From Paenibacillus tuaregi (GTDB taxonomy: Bacteria; Bacillota; Bacilli; Paenibacillales; Paenibacillaceae), in contig NZ_LT575476.1 in assembly GCF_900086655.1 (NCBI RefSeq), forward strand, positions 4,044,543-4,108,542: a DNA stretch of 64,000 nt, written 5' to 3'. The translations under genes and the position numbers were made by a program. Positions within the stretch are counted from its first letter, which is position 1. Each line of letters begins with the position of its first letter. The notes below the pieces were generated by a model that searched no databases, was not told where the DNA came from, and saw only the letters and a program-made list of their open reading frames with translations. Below are positions 8,090 to 16,868 of this stretch, piece after piece.

Positions 8090-9478
8090 TTGAGTAAAAA
8101 GGTTACAGCCGGCATCCCAAAATCGGTTGCCTGGCTTAGTTTTCTGGCGTTCTTCAGTGTTCTGAACGAAACGGTATTTAACGTGGCGCTGCCGGATATG
8201 GCAGTCCAGTTCGGGATTTCGCCTTCGGCGGCGAATTGGATCAACACAAGCTTTATCCTTTCGTTTGCCATCGGAACTGCGGTGTATGGCAAATTGTCGG
8301 ATTTGTACGGTGTAAGAAGGCTTCTTCTAACCGGCGTACTGATGTATGGTGTAGGATCTTTGGTCGGAGTATTATTTCACTCCAGTTATGCTGCGGTGCT
8401 GATTGCCCGCTTCATCCAAGGAGCAGGAATCTCATCGGTTCCAGCTCTGATTATGGTTATCGTAGCCGGATCAATCCCGCCAAAGCAGCAGGGCAGAGCC
8501 TTCGGCCTTATCGGCTCTGTGGTAGCCTGCGGGGAAAGCATCGGCCCGGTCATCGGGGGAGTGGTAACCCATTATTTGCACTGGTTTTACTTGTTCGCTC
8601 TGCCGATGCTTACCCTGCTGGCCTTGCCTTTTTTTATACGGGATCTGCCGGGAGAACCCGCGAAGAAGGGAAAGCTCGACCTTCCGGGCGCTGTACTAAT
8701 GTCTGCGGGGATTGTAACATTTACTTTGTTCATTTCACTGTACGACTGGATGTACCTGCTAACCAGCCTGCTGCTGTTCCTCGGGTTCGCCTGGCGTATT
8801 CGTAAGGCTCGCCAGCCTTTTATCGAACCTTCTTTATTTAGCAGAAAAGCATTTATCCTCGGCGTATTAACAGGCAGTATTCTGTTAGGCCTGACTGCCG
8901 GCTATGTATCCATGGTGCCTTATATGATGAGAACCGTGCACAACCTGCCTACAGACCTCATCGGGATCGGCGTTCTGTTTCCGGGCACGGTCAGTGTGGT
9001 TCTCTTTGGGATTCTAGGTGGAATGTTGGTTGATAAACGCGGAAATTTGTTTACCATGCGTATCGGCATAATATTGCTCATCCTAAGTTTGTTAGGTACG
9101 GCATTATTTGTCGAGCTGACGCCTTGGCTTATCACAGGCACCCTGATCCTGACCTTCGGCGGTCTGTCCTTTATAAAGACTGTCATCTCCACCAGTGTAG
9201 CAGGTGCATTGCGTCCTGAGGAATCCGGATCGGGCATGGGCCTGCTGAACTTTGCCTGCTTCCTGGGAGAAGGCTTTGGTGTGGCTGTAGTAGGAGGCAT
9301 AATGTCCAGATCTTGGCTCGTATCTCCGCATCTTCCGGGGATTGGCAGCAGCACGGCAGGCCTGTACAGCAATTTGACACTCATTCTGATTGCTGCCGCC
9401 CTTATAGCGGGAACTGTCTTTCTGCTCGTGTACAAACGGGTTCAGCATGCACCCGGTTCAGCTTCCAAATCTGAATAA
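8090..9478 (+). CDS. 14-helix MFS tetracycline/H+ antiporter homologue, Tet(L)/Tet(K) type
   Basis: The 462-residue, very hydrophobic protein starts at TTG. It has hallmark motifs of the DHA2 drug:H+ antiporters: LPD at 34-36, GKLSDLYGVRR at 67-77, ARFIQGAG at 106-113 with the conserved Arg, and GESIGPVIGG at 148-157. Later come MVPYMMR, GGLSFIKTVIST and LLNFACFLGEGFG, the last with the membrane Glu typical of Tet(L)/Tet(K). Long segments resemble Tet(L) closely, and the length is almost the same as its ~458 residues. A Tet(L)-style leader peptide precedes it. Tetracycline export is therefore the first hypothesis; monovalent cation exchange, known for Tet(L), is also possible. There is no adjacent mobility gene, so it looks chromosomal. 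Confidence 0.88.
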   Translation: MSKKVTAGIPKSVAWLSFLAFFSVLNETVFNVALPDMAVQFGISPSAANWINTSFILSFAIGTAVYGKLSDLYGVRRLLLTGVLMYGVGSLVGVLFHSSYAAVLIARFIQGAGISSVPALIMVIVAGSIPPKQQGRAFGLIGSVVACGESIGPVIGGVVTHYLHWFYLFALPMLTLLALPFFIRDLPGEPAKKGKLDLPGAVLMSAGIVTFTLFISLYDWMYLLTSLLLFLGFAWRIRKARQPFIEPSLFSRKAFILGVLTGSILLGLTAGYVSMVPYMMRTVHNLPTDLIGIGVLFPGTVSVVLFGILGGMLVDKRGNLFTMRIGIILLILSLLGTALFVELTPWLITGTLILTFGGLSFIKTVISTSVAGALRPEESGSGMGLLNFACFLGEGFGVAVVGGIMSRSWLVSPHLPGIGSSTAGLYSNLTLILIAAALIAGTVFLLVYKRVQHAPGSASKSE

Positions 9479-9484
9479 ATGAAA

Positions 9485-9529
9485 ACAACAGCAGCCCCGT
9501 GCTCTTCCCATGCACGGGGCTGCTGTTGT
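9485..9529. terminator. Strong bidirectional terminator
   Basis: An 18-bp perfect stem (9485-9502 with 9512-9529) with a 9-base loop separates the convergent efflux and darcynin-like genes. The T-run is best on the minus side (TTTTCATTT). Confidence 0.85.
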
Positions 9530-9555
9530 CTTCCACGATCTGATCCATTACCGGC

Positions 9556-9912
9556 CTAATTCCCTGCTCTCTTATCATCCATTTTAAGAACCTCGGATTC
9601 ATAGGACTTGAAGGCGTTCTCCATCCCCATCAGAACATCCTTGATCTTCATATAACCTCGGGTATACGGCTCTGAATCCCTAATTTCCTCCCACATATAG
9701 TGGTACTGGCGCAAGTCTTCGGTCTCACATACTACAAAATCCGTATAATCCTTGCCCGGCAAGGCTTCCGCATCGAAAAAACGCACCTGCACATGTTCGG
9801 TGTACCTGCTTATTATTTCCTGCAGTGAAGCAGCATGTTCCCTCCGTTCTTCCCGGGGCAGGGCCAGCCAGGAAGGGTAAAATTCCAACAAAACAACCAT
9901 CATATAACGCAT
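9556..9912 (-). CDS. Darcynin-like small protein
   Basis: The protein has about 118 residues from the ATG at 9912, placed 9 bp after GGAGG; a TTG three codons upstream is less well placed. The sequence MVVLLEFYPSWLALPREERR near the start, VRFFDAEALPGKDYTDF in the middle and RDSEPYTRGYMKIKDV toward the end match what I recall of the darcynin family, small proteins of unknown biochemical role with a ferredoxin-like (dimeric alpha/beta barrel) pattern. It lies 66-75 bp downstream of a Crp/Fnr-type regulator on the same strand and probably shares its transcript. No catalytic residues can be proposed. Confidence 0.75.
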   Translation of the reverse strand: MRYMMVVLLEFYPSWLALPREERREHAASLQEIISRYTEHVQVRFFDAEALPGKDYTDFVVCETEDLRQYHYMWEEIRDSEPYTRGYMKIKDVLMGMENAFKSYESEVLKMDDKRAGN

Positions 9913-9987
9913 ATTCCTCAACCTCCATCAACTAAGCAGCTATGAGGATATTGTAATGCAGGGCATCCGAATCCGCATTAACATAGG

Positions 9988-10569
9988 TTAAGCCCGTTTT
10001 GCACGCAGCATCCGGCTTAGCGAGACTGGAGATATGCCCAAATAAGAGGCAACATGATATTGAGGAATTCTGTTCTCCAGTCCGGGGTACTTAACCAGGA
10101 ACGCCTCATATCTTTGAAGTGCGGACAGGAACAATAGTTCACGTTCACGTTCTTCTTTTCGGATATACAAGCGCTCCACACTCTTGCGGACAAATCTCTC
10201 CCAGCTATGGCAGCTGTCCATAATTTCCTGTAAGGACTCATATGAAATCTCAATAACTACAGAATCCTCCAGAGCTTCAATGGTGTAGGAGGATGGCATT
10301 CGCTTCACCATAGCCCCATAAGAGGTGGCAAAATCATTTTCCAAAGTAAAAGCTACATTATACTCCTTGCCATCCGGCAGGGGGTAGAACAAACGGAATA
10401 AACCGGAAGCACAGTAATAGGCATACATCACCATCTCACCGGTTTCCACCAGACAAGTCCCCTTCCGGACCTCCCTTACACGCGAACGCTCGGCAAACAA
10501 TTTCCACTCTTCATCCGAGACCATAGCCTTGCAAGCCAGATCCCTTAACGATTCATAATTTGTGTCCAT
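9988..10569 (-). CDS. Crp/Fnr-family transcriptional regulator
   Basis: The 193-residue protein has an N-terminal cyclic-nucleotide-binding-like jelly roll (~25-115: RKGTCLVETGEMVMYAYYCASGLFRLFYPLPDGKEY), a long dimer helix, and a compact C-terminal helix-turn-helix (YHVASYLGISPVSLSRMLRAKRA). The C-terminus ends right after the recognition helix, as in many small Crp/Fnr-like proteins of Bacillota. The cNMP phosphate-binding signature is not convincing and there are no Fnr-type cysteine clusters, so the signal is unknown. It is immediately upstream of the darcynin-like gene and likely controls it. Confidence 0.85.
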   Translation of the reverse strand: MDTNYESLRDLACKAMVSDEEWKLFAERSRVREVRKGTCLVETGEMVMYAYYCASGLFRLFYPLPDGKEYNVAFTLENDFATSYGAMVKRMPSSYTIEALEDSVVIEISYESLQEIMDSCHSWERFVRKSVERLYIRKEERERELLFLSALQRYEAFLVKYPGLENRIPQYHVASYLGISPVSLSRMLRAKRA

Positions 10570-10612
10570 AACCGTACCTCAATGCGAAAGTTAACTCTAT
10601 AATAACACTCCC

Positions 10613-12475
10613 TTACATACGGCTTGGCGTTGGAAGTCCAAGTACGGTAAGTGCATCTCCGAGAGTTTCCTTGAATTTTAGCGTAAGCCAAAGTCGAAGC
10701 GCTTTTGTGTCATCATCAGCTTTCAGAATCGGACATGCGGCATAGAAGTTATTGAACAAAGTGGCCAGCTCATATGCATAATTACATATTGTATTGGGAG
10801 TCAGTTCATTGCAGGCTGTGAACAGGGTGTCCTGCCAAGCTGCGATATGTCTGAGCAACGCATGTTCGGCTATTTCCAGCTCAAACTTCAATTCCGCTGC
10901 TTCTGGCCTTATATCCGCCTCAGCCTCGGCTTTGTCCAAGATACTCACTGCACGGGCAAAAGAATACATCAAATATACTCCAGTATTGCCTGTCACTTCA
11001 GTTGCTTGTTTGATGTCAAAGACGACTTCTGTTAATAACCCGAACCTCAGAAGGTAATACCGAATGGCAGCAGCGGCAATCATTCTGCTGGATAGGCCGG
11101 CTTTATCCGGGCGTCTATCTTCGATAATTCCCTCCATAAGATCAAGCAGCTCGGAAATTTTGATCCCGATTCCTTGTCTACCAGACATGGCATATGACGT
11201 CTTGCCGTCCGATGTGTCTATGCCTAGCTCCCGCGCTGCTCCAGGACTTAATGAAACCACCCCATAACTGACATGACGAAGCTTGTTAGCTTGATCGGTA
11301 TATCCTAGAATTTCAAGAGCTTGTTTGACCATGGCTTGTGGATACTCCTGCCTGTGGTCGATGACATTGATAACAAGATCTGCCCTGCCGAAGGATGATG
11401 GGCTTCCACTCACATTTGTAGTCCAGAGCCCCTCCGAAAAGCGCTTATACAGAAAGTCCTGTTCAAGCAGGCCAAATTTCCATAGATGATAAGCGATGTC
11501 CTTGGCTGTATAGGTTAAAATTCCGTTAGAACGCACCAGAACCTTATCTGGACTATGTTCCGATTCCTGGCCTTCCGAATTAGCTGTGGACTGTTTTAGT
11601 ACCCAGCAGCCTTCCAGCTTACCTGAAGTTTCCTGGTGAAATTGCTCTGTTTCTTTCAGCAAATTAAATGCGGATGCCCAGAATCCTTCCCTTACAATGC
11701 TGCTCTCCCATACCAAAAGATCATAATTAATGCCGAACCCGTTCATTTCGTCAAGATGCTCACGTACAATCCGCTCGGCCGCAAGTGCGCCAACCCAAGC
11801 TAAATTGTCGCCTCCCTCTTCCATCGAATGAAGAACTTTGATTCTTTGTTCAAGTAATGAAGGATTACACTCATACTCTTTATTAACTCTTGAGTATATA
11901 TCCCAACAGAAATCCCCAAAACGTGTATGCTCCTCCTTATGGGGGATGTTCAAAAGCCCCACTACCGTGTCGGCAAGCTGATTCCCCAGGTCATCTATAT
12001 AATTGTGCACCTCGACATTGTACCCGGCTCTAGTTAAAAGTCTCACGAGAGCATCACCGATACAGGAATTTCTTAAGTGACCAATGTGCGCTGATTTATT
12101 CGGATTAATAGACGTATGCTCAATGACAACCTTATCGCCTTTATTTAGGGGCATCTCAAACTTCCGCTGGGACCATTCCTTCCAATCGATATGCATATTA
12201 ATGAAGCCCGGTTGGGCGATTTCAATCTTGCTTATCAAATCTCCCATCCGATTGTCTTGTTCCATTTTAGTCTTCAACATGGCTGCTATTTGAATGGGTG
12301 GTTTCCTTAACACTCTAGCCAGCTGCATCGCAACATTCGTTGAATAATCACCATGTTCTAGGAGATCAGGCTGCTCAACCCCTAAATTCACTCCATTCTT
12401 ACCGTTGACCCCTAGTTCGTCACACACATGTTCCACTGCATGTTCGATGCTGCTAACTAACAATTGACTGATCAT
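10613..12475 (-). CDS. argS: Arginyl-tRNA synthetase, T-box controlled
   Basis: The ATG at 12475, 9-10 bp after AAAGGAGG, gives about 620 residues. An in-frame extension to 12646 merely translates the T-box leader and is rejected. The N-terminal Arg-tRNA-binding domain (~1-110) is followed by the class I HIGH motif at 130-133 (SAHIGHLRNSCIGDAL), the catalytic core, an MSGRQGIGIK segment in the KMSKS position with Ala in place of the first Lys, and a C-terminal DALR anticodon-binding domain with LYLMYSFARAVSILDK-like features. It charges tRNA-Arg in the cytoplasm. It differs from the ~556-residue ArgS of Bacillus subtilis and may be a second, stress- or supply-responsive copy (inference). The T-box implies induction when tRNA-Arg is uncharged. 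Confidence 0.92.
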   Translation of the reverse strand: MISQLLVSSIEHAVEHVCDELGVNGKNGVNLGVEQPDLLEHGDYSTNVAMQLARVLRKPPIQIAAMLKTKMEQDNRMGDLISKIEIAQPGFINMHIDWKEWSQRKFEMPLNKGDKVVIEHTSINPNKSAHIGHLRNSCIGDALVRLLTRAGYNVEVHNYIDDLGNQLADTVVGLLNIPHKEEHTRFGDFCWDIYSRVNKEYECNPSLLEQRIKVLHSMEEGGDNLAWVGALAAERIVREHLDEMNGFGINYDLLVWESSIVREGFWASAFNLLKETEQFHQETSGKLEGCWVLKQSTANSEGQESEHSPDKVLVRSNGILTYTAKDIAYHLWKFGLLEQDFLYKRFSEGLWTTNVSGSPSSFGRADLVINVIDHRQEYPQAMVKQALEILGYTDQANKLRHVSYGVVSLSPGAARELGIDTSDGKTSYAMSGRQGIGIKISELLDLMEGIIEDRRPDKAGLSSRMIAAAAIRYYLLRFGLLTEVVFDIKQATEVTGNTGVYLMYSFARAVSILDKAEAEADIRPEAAELKFELEIAEHALLRHIAAWQDTLFTACNELTPNTICNYAYELATLFNNFYAACPILKADDDTKALRLWLTLKFKETLGDALTVLGLPTPSRM

Positions 12476-12506
12476 CCCGAATAGACCTCCTTTTATTAAA
12501 AATAAA

Positions 12507-12745
12507 AAGCCCTCATCTCTAATAAAAGAGACGAAGGCTTCTGCATTCGCGGTACCACTCTTGTTGTTAAACCTAAGTTTAACCACCTCAAAAGATAACG
12601 GTCTTAGCCGTGACTTCCTACTGCAGGATTCAGAAGTCATTCTCATGGGTCCGTTTCCCTGTCAGCCCAGTACCGGATCTCACCATTTCCGGCTCGCTTT
12701 GACTTGAATTAACAGGTACTCTCCCAATCCTCGAATTTGATGTAT
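12507..12745 (-). promoter_or_regulatory. T-box riboswitch leader of argS
   Basis: On the minus strand the leader carries the conserved T-box core (AGAGTGGTACCGCG, around 12549-12562). It is followed by a terminator hairpin, 12507-12540, whose arms read AAGCCTTCGTCTC and GAGATGAGGGCTT before a T-rich run. Upstream are stem I-like repeats. The core competes with the terminator to form an antiterminator when uncharged tRNA binds. The specifier triplet was not assigned with certainty. Confidence 0.88.
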
Positions 12746-12752
12746 TTTGTAT

Positions 12753-12780
12753 ATTATATCCAATACATGATTAAAGTCAA
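12753..12780 (-). promoter_or_regulatory. Sigma-A promoter for the argS T-box transcript
   Basis: On the minus strand TTGACT (12775-12780) and TATAAT (12753-12758) are separated by 16 bp, just upstream of the T-box leader. The remaining bases to 12909 show no gene. Confidence 0.75.
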
Positions 12781-12909
12781 TTCCCCAGCTCTACGCTGTT
12801 ATTTCGCTCTATCCACCAGACTCGACATAAAAATCTAATCCATAGTGAAACAGCAGGCATTTCTACAGGTGAAAATGGGCGTACACTCACCACAGATAAC
12901 CATGCGACA

Positions 12910-13488
12910 TCAAGTCGATTGGATACCTTTAAAAACATGGGTAACAATCTGCTCTACATAGCTGTCGTTAATCGGGTCCCCCGTAACTAACAAGCGGTAG
13001 AATATCGGCCCGTAAATGAGATCCGTGCATAATGCGATATCAACATTCTTTTCCAACTCTCCACGCTGAAGGGCTCTAGTCATAATATCCCGGACCTCAA
13101 GCCGCCGGGGCTGAATATAACGTGTTCGAAATGCCTCAGCGAGTGCAGAATCAACCTGCCCCTCACCTATAATCTCCAGAAAAATAGAACCTTCACGGCT
13201 TACCATAAACCTGGCCATATTCGTGGCATGTTCCAGAATATCCTGAAATACCGAACCTGTATCCGGTACAGGCAATCTTGCTGCCGCAGCGGATAGGAAC
13301 CCGTCCATGACCACGGCGGCCTTGTTGGGCCACCATTTATAAATAGTGGCTTTGCTTACCTGAGCACGTTCAGCGATTTTTTCTACCGTTACCGCTCCAA
13401 AGCCGCTTTCCAGCAATAATTCATAAGAAGCGGACAGGATGGAGCTTTGCGTTTCCATATTACGTGGACGGCCTCTTTTCCCCTGCAT
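12910..13488 (-). CDS. TetR-family repressor
   Basis: The 192-residue protein starts at ATG behind AGGAGGAATTC. Residues ~8-58 form a TetR helix-turn-helix (ILSASYELLLESGFGAVTVEKIAERAQVSKATIYKWWPNK). The C-terminal helical ligand domain resembles the TetR_C_11-like group (RYIQPRRLEVRDIMTRALQRGEL). It is divergent from an MFS efflux gene, and the shared 169-bp region contains three copies of a palindromic 14-mer, so autorepression and repression of the pump are very likely. The ligand is unknown; a lipophilic drug exported by the pump is the usual logic. Confidence 0.92.
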   Translation of the reverse strand: MQGKRGRPRNMETQSSILSASYELLLESGFGAVTVEKIAERAQVSKATIYKWWPNKAAVVMDGFLSAAAARLPVPDTGSVFQDILEHATNMARFMVSREGSIFLEIIGEGQVDSALAEAFRTRYIQPRRLEVRDIMTRALQRGELEKNVDIALCTDLIYGPIFYRLLVTGDPINDSYVEQIVTHVFKGIQST

Positions 13489-13530
13489 ATGAATTCCTCC
13501 TTTGCTTTTCTCCGTTTCATCACTATATAA

Positions 13531-13637
13531 ACTATACGTTTAGTATACAAAAAATGAAATTCGAAAAAAAGCCTATTTACAAAACGATACGTTCAGTATA
13601 TTATTTAAATCAAGAAATACAAAACTAAACGTTCAGT
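13531..13637. promoter_or_regulatory. Three TetR operator copies and MFS promoter
   Basis: Near-palindromic 14-mers are at 13531-13544 (ACTATACGTTTAGT), 13584-13597 (ACGATACGTTCAGT) and 13624-13637 (ACTAAACGTTCAGT), with consensus ACTAAACGTTTAGT. A promoter for the MFS gene, TTTACA (13576-13581) and TATTAT (13599-13604) with a 17-bp spacer, contains the middle operator in its spacer. The third copy lies just upstream of the MFS ribosome site. Confidence 0.8.
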
Positions 13638-13657
13638 ATTTATTGAGGAGGATATTT

Positions 13658-14878
13658 ATGTTAAAAGAACAAGGTAAACAAGACAGCTCTATCTCCAGTT
13701 GGATGATGTTTCTGCTTGCAGCTGCATGCGGTCTTATTGTTGCCAATCTGTATTACGCCCAAACCCTGGTGGGGCCTATCCGTGATGCAACGGGTCTTAC
13801 TTCCTCAACCGCAGGATTAATCGTCACAGTGACCCAAATCGGTTATGTAGCCGGCCTGCTGTTCATCGTACCGCTGAGCGACATCGTTGAGAACCGGCGC
13901 CTTACGATCGTCATGTTAATCATAGCCATTGGCGCATTGTTAACTGCCGCGTTCTCACCTAACGCATCGCTCTTTTTGACCGCATCTCTTTTTATTGGAA
14001 TTGGTTCTGTTGTGGCCCAGATTCTAGTGCCGTTCGCCGCCTATCTATCATCCGAGAATCAACGCGGCCGTGTGGTCGGTAATGTGATGAGTGGACTCCT
14101 GCTCGGAATTATGTTCGCCCGGCCGTTGGCAAGTTTTATCACCAGTCTTTGGGGCTGGAGAGCTATATTTATTCTGTCTGCCATTGTGATCACTTTACTA
14201 ACTATACTGCTATCCTTTGCACTTCCCGAACGTAAGCCACTCCCCACAGTACGCTACGGCAAACTAATTCTCTCTTTAGGCACTATATTACGACAAACGC
14301 CGGCATTACGGCGCCGCGCACTGTATCAAGCTTTCTTATTTGGAGCCTTCAGTTTATTTTGGACTGTCGTGCCTCTACACTTAGCTGATAATTTCGGAAT
14401 GTCTCAAATCGGTATTGCTTGGTTTGCGCTGGTTGGCGTGGGTGGGGCAGTAGCTGCGCCAATTGCCGGAAGATTAGCGGATAAAGGCTGGAGTAAAATG
14501 CTAACGGGGGCCGCCATGATTGTTGCTGTATTGTCCTTTCTGCTTATCCATTTGTTCCAAAGCTCCTCAACCCCTGCTCTGATTCTTCTCTTTGTATCGG
14601 CAATTACGCTCGATATGGCGGTGTCGGGGAATCTGGTGACCAGCCAGCGTGTGATTTATTCGCTGGGAAGTGAAGCAAGGGGACGGCTGAATGGACTTTT
14701 CATGGCCATCTTCTTCTTAGGCGGTGCTATCGGCTCATCTTTGGGGGCCTGGTCTTATACCCAGGGAGGCTGGAATCTCACATCCCTTATTGGAACCATC
14801 CTGCCACTTCTAGCTTTGCTATATTTCCTTACCGAGCGAAGATCAACAAAAAAAGACCGTACCATTTTGGCAGGTTAA
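13658..14878 (+). CDS. MFS efflux transporter (12-helix DHA1 type)
   Basis: The ATG at 13658, 7 bp after GAGGAGG, gives 406 residues. The protein is hydrophobic throughout, with about 12 predicted membrane spans. The N-terminal half has the motif-A region PLSDIVENRRLTIVML and an FIGIGSVVAQ segment; the second half repeats it as GRLADKGWSKML. The overall pattern resembles YnfM/AraJ-like drug or sugar efflux proteins, and the substrate cannot be read from sequence. Expression should be induced by the ligand of the divergent TetR regulator. A terminator follows about 80 bp downstream. Confidence 0.9.
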   Translation: MLKEQGKQDSSISSWMMFLLAAACGLIVANLYYAQTLVGPIRDATGLTSSTAGLIVTVTQIGYVAGLLFIVPLSDIVENRRLTIVMLIIAIGALLTAAFSPNASLFLTASLFIGIGSVVAQILVPFAAYLSSENQRGRVVGNVMSGLLLGIMFARPLASFITSLWGWRAIFILSAIVITLLTILLSFALPERKPLPTVRYGKLILSLGTILRQTPALRRRALYQAFLFGAFSLFWTVVPLHLADNFGMSQIGIAWFALVGVGGAVAAPIAGRLADKGWSKMLTGAAMIVAVLSFLLIHLFQSSSTPALILLFVSAITLDMAVSGNLVTSQRVIYSLGSEARGRLNGLFMAIFFLGGAIGSSLGAWSYTQGGWNLTSLIGTILPLLALLYFLTERRSTKKDRTILAG

Positions 14879-14959
14879 GAGAACAAGGCTCCAAATGAAT
14901 AATAGCCGGTACGTTTCGCCAGGAAAGAAATTACGTCCTAAGGACGTGCAGATTGTCGG

Positions 14960-14996
14960 GAAACCCACGTCATGAGACAGTGGGTTTCTCTTTTTT
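14960..14996 (+). terminator. Terminator downstream of the MFS gene
   Basis: GAAACCCAC (14960-14968) pairs perfectly with GTGGGTTTC (14980-14988) and is followed by TCTTTTTT. Confidence 0.85.
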
Positions 14997-15099
14997 CATG
15001 ATTACTAGAGGAGTTCTTTCCTGCTCCATCGAAATGTAATGATGCGGTTGTATTTGGTAATTAGAATTTTTAATAAACATATAAGGAGTGATTACCACT

Positions 15100-15720
15100 G
15101 TGCTTAAACTCCTCAAACAAGTTCTTATGCATACAGACTATGATAAACGGGAAGTAGCCTTGACTTTTGATGATGGCCCCCATGCTTTATATACTGAGAA
15201 AATCCTGGATATACTTGGCGAATATAATATAAAAGCAACGTTTTTTTTGCTAGGTGAGCATGTAAGGGATTATCCGGACATAGCCAAACGAATTGCTGCT
15301 GAAGGCCATACCGTTGGTAACCACACCTATTCTCATCCCAACCTGACAACGTTAACCTATGAGGAAATACATGATGAACTAACAAGAACTGAACAAGAAA
15401 TTATACTGGCGACAGGTATTCGTCCTAAATTGTTCCGCCCCCCTTATGGAGAATTTAACGAATTGGTATTACGGGCTGCTGGGGAGATGAATTATAAAAC
15501 TGTCTATTGGTCACAGGATACAAATAGAAGTCTTGATACTAAAGACTGGGCTGGTCCGATTGCCGAAGAAATTCTGCAGCATATTAAGAACAATATTTGT
15601 AGCGGAGGAATAGTTTTAATGCATGATGGCGGGGGAGATCGAACGCAAACCATATTAGCTCTGGCACCTATCATCGAATTTCTGCAAAAAGAGAATTTTA
15701 CGTTAATCCCATTGCATTAA
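15100..15720 (+). CDS. Polysaccharide deacetylase, NodB fold (CE4)
   Basis: The protein has about 206 residues if started at the GTG at 15100, 11 bp after AAGGAG; a GTG at 15088 overlaps the ribosome site. CE4 motifs are intact: TFDDGP (motif 1, with the catalytic Asp and metal Asp), HTYSHP (motif 2, the two metal His), RPPYGEFN (motif 3), YWSQDT (motif 4) and VLMHDGGG (motif 5). There is no signal peptide, so this is either a cytoplasmic protein or one released without export. Typical substrates are N-acetylglucosamine residues in peptidoglycan or chitin oligomers. It is a single-gene unit with its own terminator. Confidence 0.9.
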   Translation: MLKLLKQVLMHTDYDKREVALTFDDGPHALYTEKILDILGEYNIKATFFLLGEHVRDYPDIAKRIAAEGHTVGNHTYSHPNLTTLTYEEIHDELTRTEQEIILATGIRPKLFRPPYGEFNELVLRAAGEMNYKTVYWSQDTNRSLDTKDWAGPIAEEILQHIKNNICSGGIVLMHDGGGDRTQTILALAPIIEFLQKENFTLIPLH

Positions 15721-15746
15721 AGCTTATATCTAAGTGCACAGGTAAA

Positions 15747-15793
15747 AGGTGCAGCCTTCTCCTCTTACATAAGAAAACTGCACCTGTTTTTTT
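15747..15793 (+). terminator. Terminator downstream of the deacetylase
   Basis: AGGTGCAG (15747-15754) pairs with CTGCACCT (15778-15785), followed by GTTTTTTTA. Confidence 0.8.
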
Positions 15794-15836
15794 ACGATAT
15801 TATTGTCTTAACACAGCAGGCTGTACCCTGGTTAAA

Positions 15837-16820
15837 TTAACGGCCAAGAAAGCTCTTCACGAAGAAATCCAGCTGATATTCCATACTGAGCGGATCATTG
15901 AAGTAAAACGCCTTTGCATTCGCCTCGAATACATGCTGGTTTTTGACGGCAGGAAGATTCTTATAGATTTGAGTATTCTGGAACGAGTTATCTTCCTCGG
16001 TATTTTTGCTAAAAATAACATAGTCCCCCATGTAATCCTTCAGCACCTCTGTGGATAAGGCAAAGTAGCCATCCTTTTTCGTGGTTTGTTTCACTTTTTC
16101 AGGCATCTTCAGTCCAAACTGCTGATACAAAATTTCGGTTCCCCGTCCGAAGTTCTCACCATAAACATAAAGTTGTTTGTTGAACGTCTCGATCACCGAA
16201 ACCGTTGCATTTTCGCCGATCTTGGCTTTGATTTCCTTCCCAATCTTCTTCGTACGGGCATCAAAATCATCCACCCAAGCCTTCGCTTCTTTCTCTTTGT
16301 TCACCAATTTCCCAATTTCCAGCTGCTGGGTCAAGAAATCCACCTTGCCGTATGTATACAGCACTGTTGGAGCAATTTGCTTGAACTTGTCAACATTCTT
16401 AATATCGGAAAGCCCCACAATAAGATCAGGCCGCAGCTCAATAATCTTCTCCAGGCTTTCATCCGAAACCGCCTCTACATCAGCCAGCTTGTCGGCAAAG
16501 TTCGGATTCTCCTTAGACATTTCGTCCACCCCAACCAGAGGGATGCCAAGCGCCATCAAGTTTCCTGTCAAGAACCGGGTTAGGACAACGACACGCTGCG
16601 GATGGGTTGGAACCTCTACAGGCCCGCTTTCCGATTGATAGGTAAATGTCCCCGTCTCCGAAGCACCTGCGGCCGGCTTAGATGCCGAATTTCCGGCTTC
16701 AGTTCCGGAAGTTCCCGCTGATGAACCGCTGACTGTATCGGATTTGTTAGATTTGCTCCCCCCACAAGCACTTAACAGCAATACTAACATTAGAACAAAC
16801 AGAATCCACAACTTTTTCAT
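15837..16820 (-). CDS. Siderophore/iron ABC transporter substrate-binding lipoprotein
   Basis: The 327-residue protein has a lipoprotein signal ending LLLSAC, lipid-modified at Cys19, and a Ser/Gly/Lys-rich linker to ~55. A periplasmic-binding fold of the FecB/BtuF type follows (HPQRVVVLTRFLTGNLMALGIPLVGVDE; IIELRPDLIVGL; LLIE-like helices). It is anchored outside the membrane and would hand an Fe3+-siderophore to a FecCD-type permease encoded elsewhere. A 7-1-7 Fur box lies upstream. The gene follows an AraC-type regulator that itself ends in a binding-protein-like domain, a pairing like Btr/FeuA in Bacillus subtilis. Confidence 0.9.
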   Translation of the reverse strand: MKKLWILFVLMLVLLLSACGGSKSNKSDTVSGSSAGTSGTEAGNSASKPAAGASETGTFTYQSESGPVEVPTHPQRVVVLTRFLTGNLMALGIPLVGVDEMSKENPNFADKLADVEAVSDESLEKIIELRPDLIVGLSDIKNVDKFKQIAPTVLYTYGKVDFLTQQLEIGKLVNKEKEAKAWVDDFDARTKKIGKEIKAKIGENATVSVIETFNKQLYVYGENFGRGTEILYQQFGLKMPEKVKQTTKKDGYFALSTEVLKDYMGDYVIFSKNTEEDNSFQNTQIYKNLPAVKNQHVFEANAKAFYFNDPLSMEYQLDFFVKSFLGR

Positions 16821-16868
16821 TCCAAGAGTCTCTCCCTTTTCATTGCGAGGTTTTCATTCAATTGATCA

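Noticed and set aside
12476..12646. 57-residue N-terminal extension of ArgRS
   Set aside because: It translates the T-box core and the leader terminator; the ATG at 12475 has a proper ribosome site.
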